Of a stretch of 64,000 nucleotides of DNA, positions 54,425 to 63,868 are shown one piece after another. The position numbers and the translations under genes were made by a program. Numbering within the stretch: position 1 is the first letter of the stretch; the number at the start of each line of letters is the position of its first letter. The stretch spans positions 1 to 64,000 of the forward strand of contig NZ_QFRA01000007.1 in assembly GCF_003243515.1 (NCBI RefSeq), in the 5' to 3' direction. The notes beneath the pieces are model-generated. The model was not told the origin of the DNA. It was given only the letters and a program-made list of their open reading frames with translations, and searched no databases. Source of the DNA: Corynebacterium kroppenstedtii. GTDB taxonomy: Bacteria > Actinomycetota > Actinomycetes > Mycobacteriales > Mycobacteriaceae.

Positions 54425-56823
54425 CCCGAGTACACAACGGTGAGACCCTGGGTCGCTCGTGTTGCAGCAACATAGAGATCCTGAAATCCTTGGACCGCCG
54501 TATATGCAATATCTTCAGGTTCGATGATGACTACTTCATCAAATTCCAACCCCTTCGTGTCCGACGGATCCAAGATACTCACTGATTGATCGAGGTCTGA
54601 TTGTTGTACAGCCTGGTTGATGCAGGATTGAAGATCAGGGTTGTTTGCCGCAATGACAATCGCAATAGTACGTTCTGACGATATTGCTCCTGCAACATCA
54701 GAAATGACATGTTGCAGTTTGTCGACAACAGGGGCTCGAACGCGACCGTGATCCGAATCTGCTAACTCATGGTCCGTGCTTTCAGCCTTAGTGGCACGGC
54801 ATGAGTCCAGCTCGGGCATATAGACCATCGTGGGCTGTCGGCTATTCGAACGAATAGCAGTATCGGACGACGTACCAGGCGCCACATGATGGCGTATGTG
54901 GTCAACGACGTCGGTGATCTCTTTGGGAGTCCGGTAGTTAATCGTCAGCCGATGATGGTGCCACCGCGACTGGACGAACGGCTCCAGCGTGTCCGACCAT
55001 GACTCCACCCCAGCGGGGCTTCCTGTTTGCGCGGTGTCGCCGACCAAGGTCATCCAGTGGTTGGGGCATCGACGCATCACCATCCGCCACTCCATCGCGG
55101 AGAGCTCTTGCGCTTCATCGACGACGACGTGCCCATAGGACCACAGTCGGTCTTCCTGAGCACGCTCGGCCGTCGTCCGATCATCCCGGACACGTTGGCG
55201 TTCCGCCAGCGCAGCAGCATCGAGAATGTCGTAGGCCATGAGTATTTCGGGATCGAACTGATCATCAACGTCTTGGGACGCCGAGCCGGCCAAAATATCG
55301 AGGGCGTCTTGCGCCTCAGCTATGCGTTTGGATCGCTCGAGCTCTTCCTTCGCTCTCTGCTCGTCGACATCAGCAAGGCCAATAATCGTTGCGAGCTCAT
55401 CCAGAAGAGCAGCATCTGAGGTGGAAAAGCTCCGCCCGTCCGCTCTGCGGAGAGCCTCACGCGTGAGATCGTCATAATCATTGGTCGCGTGCTGCAGCGC
55501 GCTCTCGTCACTGAAGAGGGTTGCAAGCACGTCGATGGGATCCAGCTCGGGCCACAGACTGTCCATCAATTCGATGACTGCAGGCTCCTCTTCCAGGTCT
55601 TCCCGCAGCGCAACCCGGTCACCGGCGTCAAGGAGATTATTCCCGCCTAACGGGTCTTCGCCAATTTGATCGGCGAAGGCGTCGGCGAGAAGGTCTAGGA
55701 ATTTGTCTTGGAAAATACCGCGAGCCTGGTTGTGCGCTTTTCGCGAACGACGAGCTCGTGTTCGCGCAGCTCGAACCATCGCGGGCGTGACGTCCAAGTG
55801 ATGCCCATCCACACTTAACGACTTCGTTTCGTCGGGAACGAGCTGATAGTTCTTCACGGCATTAGTCAGGATCTCCACCATTTCAATGGATCCTTTGACT
55901 TCTCTACTGAGCTCAGAGTCAATTCGTGACGACGTAACCCCGGGATAAAGATCCCCGATAGTCGACAGGACAACGCCACCTTCGCCCAGCGTCGGAAGAA
56001 CGCGGGAAATGTAGTCAATGAACGTCCTGTTGGGCCCAATGACTAACACGCCGGTGGGAGAGAGGACGTCTCGCCATGTGTACAGCAGATATGCGACACG
56101 GTGGAGGGCAACTGCCGTTTTCCCAGTTCCGGGGCCACCTTCCACAACCGTGACTCCGCGGTAAGGATCGCGGATGATGGTATCTTGCTCACGCTGAATT
56201 GTTGCGACGATGTCGGTCATATGCCCGGTGCGGGCTGCGTTGAGCGCTGAAAGCAGAGGGGATTCATCGCCTGCGCCGCGCGGGGATGAGTCCGCGTTAA
56301 CGCCATCCGCGTTGAGCGTTTCAGCGTCAAGATACTCGTCAGTGACTCCCGTTACCGTGCGTCCGTTCGTCCGCAAGTGGCATCGTAGGGCCACACCTTC
56401 CGGGTGTGCAGTCGTCGCCAAGTAATAAGGCCGTGCCCCCGGGGCGCGCCAATCCATGAGGGTTGTCCGATAATCGTCATCCTTATCGGACAACCCGATC
56501 CGCCCGATATAGCGTCGATCCAGCTCAGGGTTGTCAGGAGATGGGTTTTCCGGTTCCTCGCCATCGGTTTCGACAACATCGATACGGCCGAAACACAGGC
56601 CAATTTCGGCTGAGGACAGCATGGTAAGCCGATCATGCAACGTGCTATATGCCGTTTCTCGCTCGACGAGGCCACGAGGATCATGAGTACGCCGGCGTAG
56701 AACTGAACTCAGTTTCTCCTCAGAGAGTCGACGCTCACGATCGACGTAGGTGAAGAGTGAGTCGAGAACACGCTGCTCGTAGGCGATGGCGGATTGTTCA
56801 GAGTCGGTCGTGGGGGTTCCCAC
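54400..56823 (-). CDS. HelD-like UvrD/Rep-type motor ATPase
   Basis: Superfamily 1 helicase-like ATPase of 807 aa. The N-terminal coiled-coil (YEQRVLDSLFTYVDRERRL) and the block IGRIGLSDKDDDYRTTLMDWRAP are typical of HelD, which removes stalled RNA polymerase. Walker A is GGPGTGKTAVA (about 229-239). Walker B is VVVDEAQELSAMEWRMVM. The C-terminal motor part ends with VVIIEPEDIAYTAVQGF and YVAATRATQGLTVVY. Actinobacterial relatives (HelR) can give rifampicin tolerance; that is family knowledge, not shown here. Confidence 0.88.
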   Translation of the reverse strand: MGTPTTDSEQSAIAYEQRVLDSLFTYVDRERRLSEEKLSSVLRRRTHDPRGLVERETAYSTLHDRLTMLSSAEIGLCFGRIDVVETDGEEPENPSPDNPELDRRYIGRIGLSDKDDDYRTTLMDWRAPGARPYYLATTAHPEGVALRCHLRTNGRTVTGVTDEYLDAETLNADGVNADSSPRGAGDESPLLSALNAARTGHMTDIVATIQREQDTIIRDPYRGVTVVEGGPGTGKTAVALHRVAYLLYTWRDVLSPTGVLVIGPNRTFIDYISRVLPTLGEGGVVLSTIGDLYPGVTSSRIDSELSREVKGSIEMVEILTNAVKNYQLVPDETKSLSVDGHHLDVTPAMVRAARTRARRSRKAHNQARGIFQDKFLDLLADAFADQIGEDPLGGNNLLDAGDRVALREDLEEEPAVIELMDSLWPELDPIDVLATLFSDESALQHATNDYDDLTREALRRADGRSFSTSDAALLDELATIIGLADVDEQRAKEELERSKRIAEAQDALDILAGSASQDVDDQFDPEILMAYDILDAAALAERQRVRDDRTTAERAQEDRLWSYGHVVVDEAQELSAMEWRMVMRRCPNHWMTLVGDTAQTGSPAGVESWSDTLEPFVQSRWHHHRLTINYRTPKEITDVVDHIRHHVAPGTSSDTAIRSNSRQPTMVYMPELDSCRATKAESTDHELADSDHGRVRAPVVDKLQHVISDVAGAISSERTIAIVIAANNPDLQSCINQAVQQSDLDQSVSILDPSDTKGLEFDEVVIIEPEDIAYTAVQGFQDLYVAATRATQGLTVVYSGQPMFESA

Positions 56824-56874
56824 ATTCTCTCCAATAAACGTAGGGGTCTTTCGAAGTAATCATCCGTGATGGAG

Positions 56875-56913
56875 CTACCCCATGGGCGTGAGAACTGTTC
56901 GCCCACGGGGTAG
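56875..56913. other. Strong hairpin between the MBL and HelD genes
   Basis: CTACCCCATGGGCG pairs with CGCCCACGGGGTAG (one mismatch) over an 11-nt loop, in the 100-nt gap. No T-run follows on either strand. It could be a processing or Rho-type site, or a regulatory element for the HelD gene. Confidence 0.6.
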
Positions 56914-56923
56914 GTTGCGTTGA

Positions 56924-57748
56924 TCACCACCCACGCTCACGCCATTCGGCGAGATGAGGATATTCGGCACCCAGTGTCGTATCGTCCCCATGGCCCGGGT
57001 GGATGCAGGTTGACCCATCATACACATCGAAGAGCTTGTGGGTGACGTCGTCTAATAAACGGTTGAAGGCCTCTGGTGACGACGTTTTTCCGACCCCGCC
57101 GGGGAAAAGAGAATCGCCAGTGAAAACGTGAACGGGCGCTTTAACACCGAGCGAAGATTGCGGGTCAAAGGCTATGGCCAGGCCCTCACGAGTGTGGCCA
57201 TGGAGAGTAATGCCGGACAAGTGAAGGCCAGCTAGCTTCTCACTGGCGAGGTCTAACCTTTCTCCGTCCTTGGCGACGCGGTCAGCATCGGCAGGTAAAT
57301 CAGGTGCATCCCCGGCGGACGCATGATGTCGTGCCCCAGTCTGCTGGAGAACCTCTTGGAGGGCTCCGACGTGATCATAGTGTGAATGCGTAGTGATAAC
57401 GTCCGTTATCTTCACCCCCGCGGCATCGGCGAGATCAAGGAGAAAAGGCGCGTCAGTTGCAGCATCAATGAGGACCGCATCGTTATCCACTGCCAGGAGA
57501 TAACAGGAATTGTCCATGGATCCCACAGAGGTTTTGATAATGGATACGACGCTTGCCTCGGATGACGTGGGTTGTCCATCGCGGGTTTGAGGCGGGGCTT
57601 CATAGACTAATCGTTGAGCTTGCTGAGGGCCGTCAATATGCCCTGTGTACGAGCCAAAAACTATATGCTCGTTGGTACGAGCTGCCGCGTTATCTGTGTT
57701 TGCGTGTGACGTTTCCGAGTTTTCTGGAGTGTTGTCGGAAGTGCTCAT
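56924..57748 (-). CDS. MBL-fold metallohydrolase
   Basis: Metallo-beta-lactamase-fold hydrolase, 274 aa, of the glyoxalase II-like kind. Metal ligands: THSHYDHVGAL, GHTREGLA, FTGDSLFPGGVGKT and HPGHGDDT. It corresponds in place to M. tuberculosis Rv1637c, next to uvrA on the opposite strand. Substrate is unknown; hydroxyacylglutathione or mycothiol-type thioesters are guesses from the family. The first about 30 residues are polar and may be disordered. Confidence 0.88.
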   Translation of the reverse strand: MSTSDNTPENSETSHANTDNAAARTNEHIVFGSYTGHIDGPQQAQRLVYEAPPQTRDGQPTSSEASVVSIIKTSVGSMDNSCYLLAVDNDAVLIDAATDAPFLLDLADAAGVKITDVITTHSHYDHVGALQEVLQQTGARHHASAGDAPDLPADADRVAKDGERLDLASEKLAGLHLSGITLHGHTREGLAIAFDPQSSLGVKAPVHVFTGDSLFPGGVGKTSSPEAFNRLLDDVTHKLFDVYDGSTCIHPGHGDDTTLGAEYPHLAEWRERGW

Positions 57749-57863
57749 GCGTCCACCCTAGGTCTTTTTCGTGACGATGTGTGCGGGGTGGCCTGTACTG
57801 GTCGTAGAATAGCGCGGTATTCGTTTCACAAACCATTAATGAGCGATATAAGAAGGGAAATCT

Positions 57864-60746
57864 GTGGCAGATCGACTGATCGTCCGGGGAGCCAGTGAAC
57901 ATAACTTAAAAGGTGTTGATATCGATTTACCTCGAGACGAACTCATCGTTTTCACGGGTTTATCCGGATCCGGTAAATCATCCCTTGCCTTCGATACGAT
58001 TTTTGCTGAGGGGCAGCGTCGTTATGTCGAGTCATTGAGCTCTTATGCCCGTCAGTTCCTTGGACAGATGGAGAAACCGGCGGTCGATTTTATTGAGGGA
58101 CTCTCACCAGCTGTTTCCATTGACCAGAAGTCAACGAACCATAACCCGCGTTCAACGGTGGGGACGATCACCGAAGTTTATGATTACCTCCGGCTTCTCT
58201 ATGCGCGCATTGGTATCCCGCACTGCCCGACCTGTGGTGCGGTTATTGAGCGCCAAACACCGCAACAAATTGTTGACCAGATTATGGATATGGAACAAGG
58301 ACTCCGATTCCAAATCTTGGCCCCGGTTGTGCGGACACGAAAAGGGGAGTTTGTTGACTTATTCGAGAACCTTTCAGCACAGGGATATGTTCGCGTCCGC
58401 GTAGATGGAACGACTTATCACATTTCCGATGTCCCTAAATTGGAAAAACAGGTCAAACATAATATCGAAGTTGTTATTGACCGTCTGTCAGTAAAGCCGA
58501 CTCAGAAGCAGCGGTTAACTGATTCCGTCGAAACCGCATTGAATCTCGCTGATGGGGTAGTCATCTTTGATTTTGTCTCCTTAGATGATGATCATCCTTA
58601 TCGTTTCCGACGTTTTAGCGAGAAGATGGCATGCCCGAATGGTCATCCATTAGCTATTGATGAACTGGAACCGAGAACGTTCTCGTTCAACTCGCCATAC
58701 GGAGCTTGTCCCGAATGTGATGGGTTGGGGAGCAAGCTGACCGTTGATGAATTATTAGTGATTCCTGATGATACAAAGCCACTGGTCGAAGCCATCGCGC
58801 CGTGGGTGAGTAACCATTCAACCTTCTACTCGAAAATGGTGGAGGCAATAGCCCAGCAGTTGGGGGTTTCTCCGAGCACGCCGTGGAAAGACCTGACCGC
58901 GTCCCAGAAGCGGACGATCATGCATGGGTCGAATCATCAGATTTCCATTCGTTATCGCAATGCTTATCGGAGGGTAAGGAAGTATAGCGCGCCGTTTGAA
59001 GGGGTCATGCCATTTCTTCATCGGCGGATAGACCAGGCAGAGTCTGATTCGCAAAAACAGCGGTTCACGGCATATATGCGTGAGGTGCCTTGTCCGAAGT
59101 GCCATGGAGCTCGTTTAAAGCCCGAGGTCCTCTCGGTCAAGATTGCTGGAGACTCTTCGGATGGTACCAATCAGGAGTTATCCATTGCGGAGCTTAGTGA
59201 TTTATCTATCTCTGACGCTTCGGTGTTCTTAAATTCGTTAACGCTCTCCTCCCGTGAGGAAATGATTTCCGGCCGAGTGCTCAAGGAAGTGCAGGCGCGA
59301 CTGACTTTCCTTCTCGACGTCGGACTGGAGTACCTGTCACTATCTCGTTCGGCTGGAACCCTTTCAGGTGGAGAAGCCCAACGTATTCGCTTAGCGACGC
59401 AGATCGGTTCAGGTCTGGCGGGCGTCCTCTACGTTCTTGACGAGCCTTCGATTGGCCTCCATCAGCGCGATAATCAACGATTGATCGCTACTCTGGAACA
59501 GCTTCGCGATCTTGGAAATACTCTCATCGTTGTCGAGCACGATGAGGAAACGATTCGTACAGCGGATTGGCTGGTCGATATTGGTCCTCGTGCTGGTGAA
59601 TATGGTGGGGAAGTGGTCTATCAGGGCCGACCGGATGGCATCGAGAAGTGTAAGAACTCGTTAACCGGTGACTATTTATCCCGTCGACGGGTGTTGGCCG
59701 TTCCGGACAAGCGCCGAGAACTTGGTAAAGACCGTCACATCACAGTCATTGAGGCTAAGGAAAATAATCTTAAAAATATCGATGTGTCTTTCCCGCTCGG
59801 TGTTTTGACCGTCGTCACTGGGGTATCAGGGTCAGGTAAGTCGTCTTTGGTGAATGGTGTTCTCGCATCGACATTGCAGAGAGATTTGAATGGTGCCCGC
59901 GTCGTTCCAGGCCGTCACCGTCGGATTGAGGGGCTGGATCAGCTGGACAAGTTGGTGCAGGTTGATCAGAGTCCGATCGGCCGGACACCGCGGTCAAATC
60001 CTGCGACATATACGGGAGTTTTTGACAAGATTCGTAATCTTTTCGCCGAAACACAAGAGGCAAAAGTGCGCGGCTATAAAGCCGGTCGCTTTTCATTCAA
60101 TGTTAAAGGTGGACGGTGCGAAGCATGTCGAGGCGACGGGACAATCAAGATTGAAATGAATTTTCTCCCCGACGTGTATGTTCCGTGTGAAGTCTGTCAT
60201 GGCGCGCGGTACAACCGGGAAACTCTTGAGGTCAAATATAAGGGCAAAAACATTGCCGAAGTCCTCGATATGCCCATTTCTGAGGCTGCCGACTTCTTTG
60301 AACCGATCACCTCTATCCACCGGTATCTCGCGACTCTTGTCGACGTCGGTTTGGGCTATGTCCGTTTGGGACAGTCGGCAACGACGTTGTCCGGTGGTGA
60401 AGCGCAGCGCGTTAAATTAGCTTCCGAACTGCAAAAACGCTCTCGTGGGCGGACGGTTTATATCCTTGATGAGCCAACGACCGGGTTGCATTTTGAAGAT
60501 ACTCGGAAACTCATGCTCGTGATTCAGGGGCTCGTTGACAAAGGGAACTCCGTCATCGTTATCGAGCACAACCTAGATGTCATCAAGATGGCAGATTGGG
60601 TCATCGATATGGGACCAGAAGGTGGTGCTGGCGGTGGACGTGTCGTTGATCAGGGGACACCTGAAGATCTCGTGGAGCGTCGGGAAGAAACCGGTTCCTA
60701 TACCGCGAAGTATTTGGCCGATATGCTCCCTGGAAAGAGTAATTAA
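57864..60746 (+). CDS. uvrA: Excinuclease ABC subunit A
   Basis: Damage-sensing ATPase of nucleotide excision repair, 960 aa. Two ABC modules: Walker A GLSGSGKSSLA (about 33) and GVSGSGKSSLV; signature LSGGEAQRIRLA and LSGGEAQRVKLA. Zinc-finger cysteines are in CPTCG, CPECDGLG, CPKCHGARL, CEACRGDG and CEVCHGARY. GTG 57864 after AAGGGA is the start. Divergent from the MBL gene; no LexA box was identified in the 115-nt gap. Confidence 0.98.
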   Translation: MADRLIVRGASEHNLKGVDIDLPRDELIVFTGLSGSGKSSLAFDTIFAEGQRRYVESLSSYARQFLGQMEKPAVDFIEGLSPAVSIDQKSTNHNPRSTVGTITEVYDYLRLLYARIGIPHCPTCGAVIERQTPQQIVDQIMDMEQGLRFQILAPVVRTRKGEFVDLFENLSAQGYVRVRVDGTTYHISDVPKLEKQVKHNIEVVIDRLSVKPTQKQRLTDSVETALNLADGVVIFDFVSLDDDHPYRFRRFSEKMACPNGHPLAIDELEPRTFSFNSPYGACPECDGLGSKLTVDELLVIPDDTKPLVEAIAPWVSNHSTFYSKMVEAIAQQLGVSPSTPWKDLTASQKRTIMHGSNHQISIRYRNAYRRVRKYSAPFEGVMPFLHRRIDQAESDSQKQRFTAYMREVPCPKCHGARLKPEVLSVKIAGDSSDGTNQELSIAELSDLSISDASVFLNSLTLSSREEMISGRVLKEVQARLTFLLDVGLEYLSLSRSAGTLSGGEAQRIRLATQIGSGLAGVLYVLDEPSIGLHQRDNQRLIATLEQLRDLGNTLIVVEHDEETIRTADWLVDIGPRAGEYGGEVVYQGRPDGIEKCKNSLTGDYLSRRRVLAVPDKRRELGKDRHITVIEAKENNLKNIDVSFPLGVLTVVTGVSGSGKSSLVNGVLASTLQRDLNGARVVPGRHRRIEGLDQLDKLVQVDQSPIGRTPRSNPATYTGVFDKIRNLFAETQEAKVRGYKAGRFSFNVKGGRCEACRGDGTIKIEMNFLPDVYVPCEVCHGARYNRETLEVKYKGKNIAEVLDMPISEAADFFEPITSIHRYLATLVDVGLGYVRLGQSATTLSGGEAQRVKLASELQKRSRGRTVYILDEPTTGLHFEDTRKLMLVIQGLVDKGNSVIVIEHNLDVIKMADWVIDMGPEGGAGGGRVVDQGTPEDLVERREETGSYTAKYLADMLPGKSN

Positions 60747-60766
60747 TTAGAGCTACAGCCGAGATA

Positions 60767-60782
60767 CAGACCGGTCGGTCTA
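60767..60782. promoter_or_regulatory. McbR-type operator upstream of cbs
   Basis: CAGAC-CGGTCG-GTCTA matches the form TAGAC-N6-GTCTA that I recall for McbR, the TetR-type master repressor of sulfur metabolism in C. glutamicum, with one change. It abuts the expected -35 region of the cbs promoter (TATACT at 60804-60809). Confidence 0.6.
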
Positions 60783-60803
60783 ACTGATTGGGATTGGGGT
60801 TTC

Positions 60804-60809
60804 TATACT
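60804..60809 (+). promoter_or_regulatory. cbs -10 element, probably leaderless mRNA
   Basis: TATACT ends 7 nt before the ATG at 60817, and no ribosome binding site precedes the ATG, so transcription probably starts at or next to the start codon. Confidence 0.5.
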
Positions 60810-60816
60810 CGATCCC

Positions 60817-62198
60817 ATGAAAATCTTGAAACACATCACTGAGGCAGTTGGTGATACGCCCCTAGTGCAACTGCAGTCTGTTGTTTCGGATGGAGCAGGC
60901 TTAGTTGCTGCCAAAATTGAATACCTTAACCCGGGCGGAAGTTCTAAGGACCGCATAGCGAAAAAGATTATCGATGCTGCGGAGAAAGAGGGAAAACTCA
61001 AGCCCGGCGGAACCATTATTGAACCGACGTCAGGAAACACCGGAGTCGGTTTAGCGATGGTTGCCCAAGAGCGCGGATACCAGTGCATCTTTGTTTGCCC
61101 CGACAAAGTGGGAAAAGACAAAATTGATGTCCTTCGTGCCTACGGTGCTGAAGTCGTTGTCTGCCCGACGGCCGTAGAGCCCGATAGTCCTGACTCGTAT
61201 TATTCGGTGTCAGATCGTCTTGTTTCCGAAACGCCCGGAGCCTTTAAACCCGATCAGTATTCCAACCCCAATGGGCCGGCTAGCCATTATGAATCCACCG
61301 GCCCAGAAATTTGGCGGGACACTGACGGGGAAATTACTCACTTCGTAGCGGGAGTGGGCACCGGTGGAACAATTACGGGCACGGGCCGTTTCCTCAAAGA
61401 GGTTTCGGACGGAGCAGTCAAAGTCATTGGTGCTGATCCCGAGGGCTCGGTCTATTCGGGTGGTTCCGGACGCCCGTATCTCATCGAAGGAGTCGGTGAG
61501 GATATGTGGCCCGACGCCTATGACCGCAGCCTTCCCGATGAGATCATTTCCGTGACTGATGCTGAAGCCTTTGCGATGACGCGTCGCCTAGCAAGGGAAG
61601 AAGGTCTATTAGTCGGTGGATCGTCGGGAATGGCTGTTGTTGCCGCAATAAAGGTTGCTCAACGGGATCCGGACGCCAAAATTGTTGTTCTTTTGCCTGA
61701 TGGTGGCCGGGGATACTTAGGCAAGATTTTCAATGACGAGTGGATGCTTTCGTATGGTTTTGATACCGGACGCCCCCGTGAACAAGAAGAGCCGACGATA
61801 GCCGACATCCTTCGTCGTAAGAATGATTCAGCCTCGTCGCTTCCCGCTTTCGTTCATACTCACCCGAATGAGACCATCCGTGATGCCATCAATATTTTGC
61901 GGGAATTCAACGTATCGCAGATGCCAGTCCTAGGGGCCGAACCTCCGGTTGTCGTGGGGAAATTCGTGGCGCTGTCACTGAAAGAGGCCTGCTACGAGCT
62001 GTGTACGAGGATGGTCATTCGTTGTCCGATTCGGTCTCGTCCGTGATGGAGGACGCCATGCCCCTCGTCGGCGATCAAGAGCGAGCATCTGAAGCGATCA
62101 AGCAACTAGAAAGTGTGGATTCACTGATGGTTCTCGCTGATGGTGTTCCGGTTGGAGTGGTAACTCGTCAAGATCTGCTTGGCTTCGCCAAAAAGTAA
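60817..62198 (+). CDS. cbs: Cystathionine beta-synthase, frameshifted in the second CBS domain
   Basis: PLP enzyme condensing serine (or O-acetylserine) with homocysteine. The catalytic domain is intact: PLP Lys in LNPGGSSKDRIAKK, EPTSGNTGVGLAM, GVGTGGTITGTGRF and LVGGSSGMAV. The first frame then enters the regulatory CBS domains but ends early at 62046 with a foreign tail. The correct continuation (GEIRGAVTERGLLRAVYEDG, then SSVMEDAMPLVG) is in another frame up to 62198. One G is missing in the GGGG run at 61956-61959. True mutation or homopolymer error cannot be told. Pairs with metB for transsulfuration. Confidence 0.85.
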
Positions 62199-62259
62199 AG
62201 CATACAAAGAGCGAAGCCTAGTGGGAATAAAACCAATATGTTCTGAAGAAAGGGAAAAG

Positions 62260-63423
62260 ATGAGTGACATAGAAAAAGGAGACGCTCGAGACCGAGGATT
62301 GGAGACGTCTGCCGTTCACGCAGGGTGGACGCCGGAAGCTGCAACTGGAGCAGTTAACCCACCTATTTATGCAACGTCTACCTATGCCCAAGACGGAGTC
62401 GGTGGACTGCGCGGCGGTTACGAGTACTCCAGGACGGGAAACTCAACCCGCACTGCATTAGAAAAAGCAATCGCTGAGCTAGAGCGGGGCAAGTATGGGC
62501 GTGCCTTTGGCTCAGGAATGGCGGCTAGTGACGCAGTTTTGCGGGCTATGCTCAAACCCGGCGACCACATCATCATCCCCAATGACGCGTATGGCGGAAC
62601 ATTCCGTCTCATTGACAAGATTTTTGCCAAGTGGGGGATCGATTACACACCGGTGGCAATTAACGATCTCGATGAGGTGCGATCCGCGCTTACTGATCGG
62701 ACGCGGCTGGTATGGGCTGAGTCCCCAACCAATCCACTGCTGACCATTGCGGATATCCCTGCTCTGGCTAAAGTCGCGCACAGCGTGAACGCTCGGTTAG
62801 TGGTTGACAATACGTTTGCTACTCCGGCTTTGCAGCACCTGTTATCCCTCGGCGCAGACATCGTCGTCCATTCGACCACGAAATACATTGGTGGGCACTC
62901 TGATGTAGTCGGCGGGGCAGTAGTGACATCTGATCAAGCCGTCGATGAGGAGGTCGCTTTCTTGCAGAATTCTGCTGGTGCGACTGCTGGGCCCTTCGAT
63001 TCATTCCTTACTTTGCGTGGACTGAGGAGTCTGCCAGTCCGGATGGAGCGACACAGTGCGAATGCACAGGCCATAGCTAACCGATTGGCTGATCACCCCG
63101 CGGTTAAAGAGGTCATTTATCCAGGGTTGGAGAGCCATCCCGGGCACGCGGTTGCCGCTGCTCAAATGTCTCACTTTGGTGGCATGGTCTCTCTTCGCCT
63201 CGCTGACCACGATGCGGCACAGCGTCGTTGCAAGAACACATCGGTCTTTACACTCGCCGAATCGCTTGGCGGAGTTGAATCACTGATCGAGCATCCGGCA
63301 GCAATGACCCACGCGTCGACAGCGGGATCAGTGCTGGAAGTTCCTGATGACTTGGTTCGACTTTCGGTTGGTCTAGAATCTGCCGAAGACCTTATCGCTG
63401 ACCTATTGCAGGCACTTGACTAG
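62260..63423 (+). CDS. metB: Cystathionine gamma-synthase/lyase
   Basis: PLP enzyme of the Cys/Met metabolism family, 387 aa. ATG 62260 follows GAAAGGGAAAAG and is preferred to upstream in-frame starts that overlap cbs. PLP Lys is in VVHSTTKYIGGHSDVVGG; other blocks are FGSGMAASDAV and PTNPLLTIADI. The cbs-metB order is also found in mycobacteria. Sequence alone does not separate gamma-synthase (methionine synthesis) from gamma-lyase (cysteine synthesis); metB is the usual actinobacterial name. Confidence 0.92.
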   Translation: MSDIEKGDARDRGLETSAVHAGWTPEAATGAVNPPIYATSTYAQDGVGGLRGGYEYSRTGNSTRTALEKAIAELERGKYGRAFGSGMAASDAVLRAMLKPGDHIIIPNDAYGGTFRLIDKIFAKWGIDYTPVAINDLDEVRSALTDRTRLVWAESPTNPLLTIADIPALAKVAHSVNARLVVDNTFATPALQHLLSLGADIVVHSTTKYIGGHSDVVGGAVVTSDQAVDEEVAFLQNSAGATAGPFDSFLTLRGLRSLPVRMERHSANAQAIANRLADHPAVKEVIYPGLESHPGHAVAAAQMSHFGGMVSLRLADHDAAQRRCKNTSVFTLAESLGGVESLIEHPAAMTHASTAGSVLEVPDDLVRLSVGLESAEDLIADLLQALD

Positions 63424-63486
63424 CTACCACACCTGGTCAGTAGCGCATCTTCGATCGACGCATTCCTGGATGGCTTAGCTAAAGAT

Positions 63487-63515
63487 TTGGCACTCATCCA
63501 CGAGCCTGCTATCCT
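63487..63515 (+). promoter_or_regulatory. infC promoter candidate
   Basis: TTGGCA (63487-63492), a 17-nt spacer and TATCCT (63510-63515) predict a start near 63522 and a leader of about 345 nt before infC. Confidence 0.6.
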
Positions 63516-63521
63516 GATCGA

Positions 63522-63868
63522 CACGACCGTCCGACGTGGTGGAAATCCACGCGGGCTGCAAGCGGAGGATGCTCCCACCACGTGACCGCCGAAAGGTTGG
63601 ACTCTGGTAGAAGGTTACCGATAAGTTTTGGCTTACGCTCAGAACTTATGTGTTGAGCCTTGGTGGCATCCCCGTCTTACAGAGTGGATCTGTAAAGCGG
63701 GGATTCTTTTATGGCGCAGCAAAGGAACCTACGCCTCAGGTGTTGGCACTCGTGCGTTATGCGCACTCGTGAAAATGCCTGTGAGTCCGGTTCAAAGGTT
63801 TATCCAGCGCTTGTAGCACGTCAGTGCGGCCAGACCAGTCAATGTTCATCCCTATTGAGGAGTCTCAC
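63522..63868 (+). ncRNA. Structured infC leader with terminator/antiterminator architecture
   Basis: This 445-nt gap (63424-63868) has no protein gene I can support. Segment 1 ACGTGGTGG (63534-63542) can pair with segment 2 CCACCACGT (63575-63583). Segment 2 with its 5' flank (GGATG-CTC-CCACCA, 63567-63580) can instead pair with segment 3 TGGTGGCATCC (63661-63671), an 11-bp helix with a 3-nt bulge. Segment 3 overlaps the left arm of the terminator at 63668-63710. Between them ATAAGTT/AACTTAT (63621-63649) and GCTCA/TGAGC (63637-63658) are also mutually exclusive. The layout is that of a transcription attenuator controlling infC. Confidence 0.6.
63668..63710 (+). terminator. Intrinsic terminator/attenuator in the infC leader
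   Basis: ATCCCCG (63668-63674) pairs with CGGGGAT (63698-63704), extended inward by TTACAGA/TCTGTAA with one mismatch and one wobble between, loop GTGGA, followed by TCTTTT. A stem of about 16 pairs, well formed. It may also end metB transcripts. Confidence 0.85.

Noticed and set aside
57749..57863. Search for a LexA/SOS box before uvrA (and before uvrB)
   Set aside because: No site close to the corynebacterial form TCGAA-like with TTCGA-like half was found in either upstream gap.
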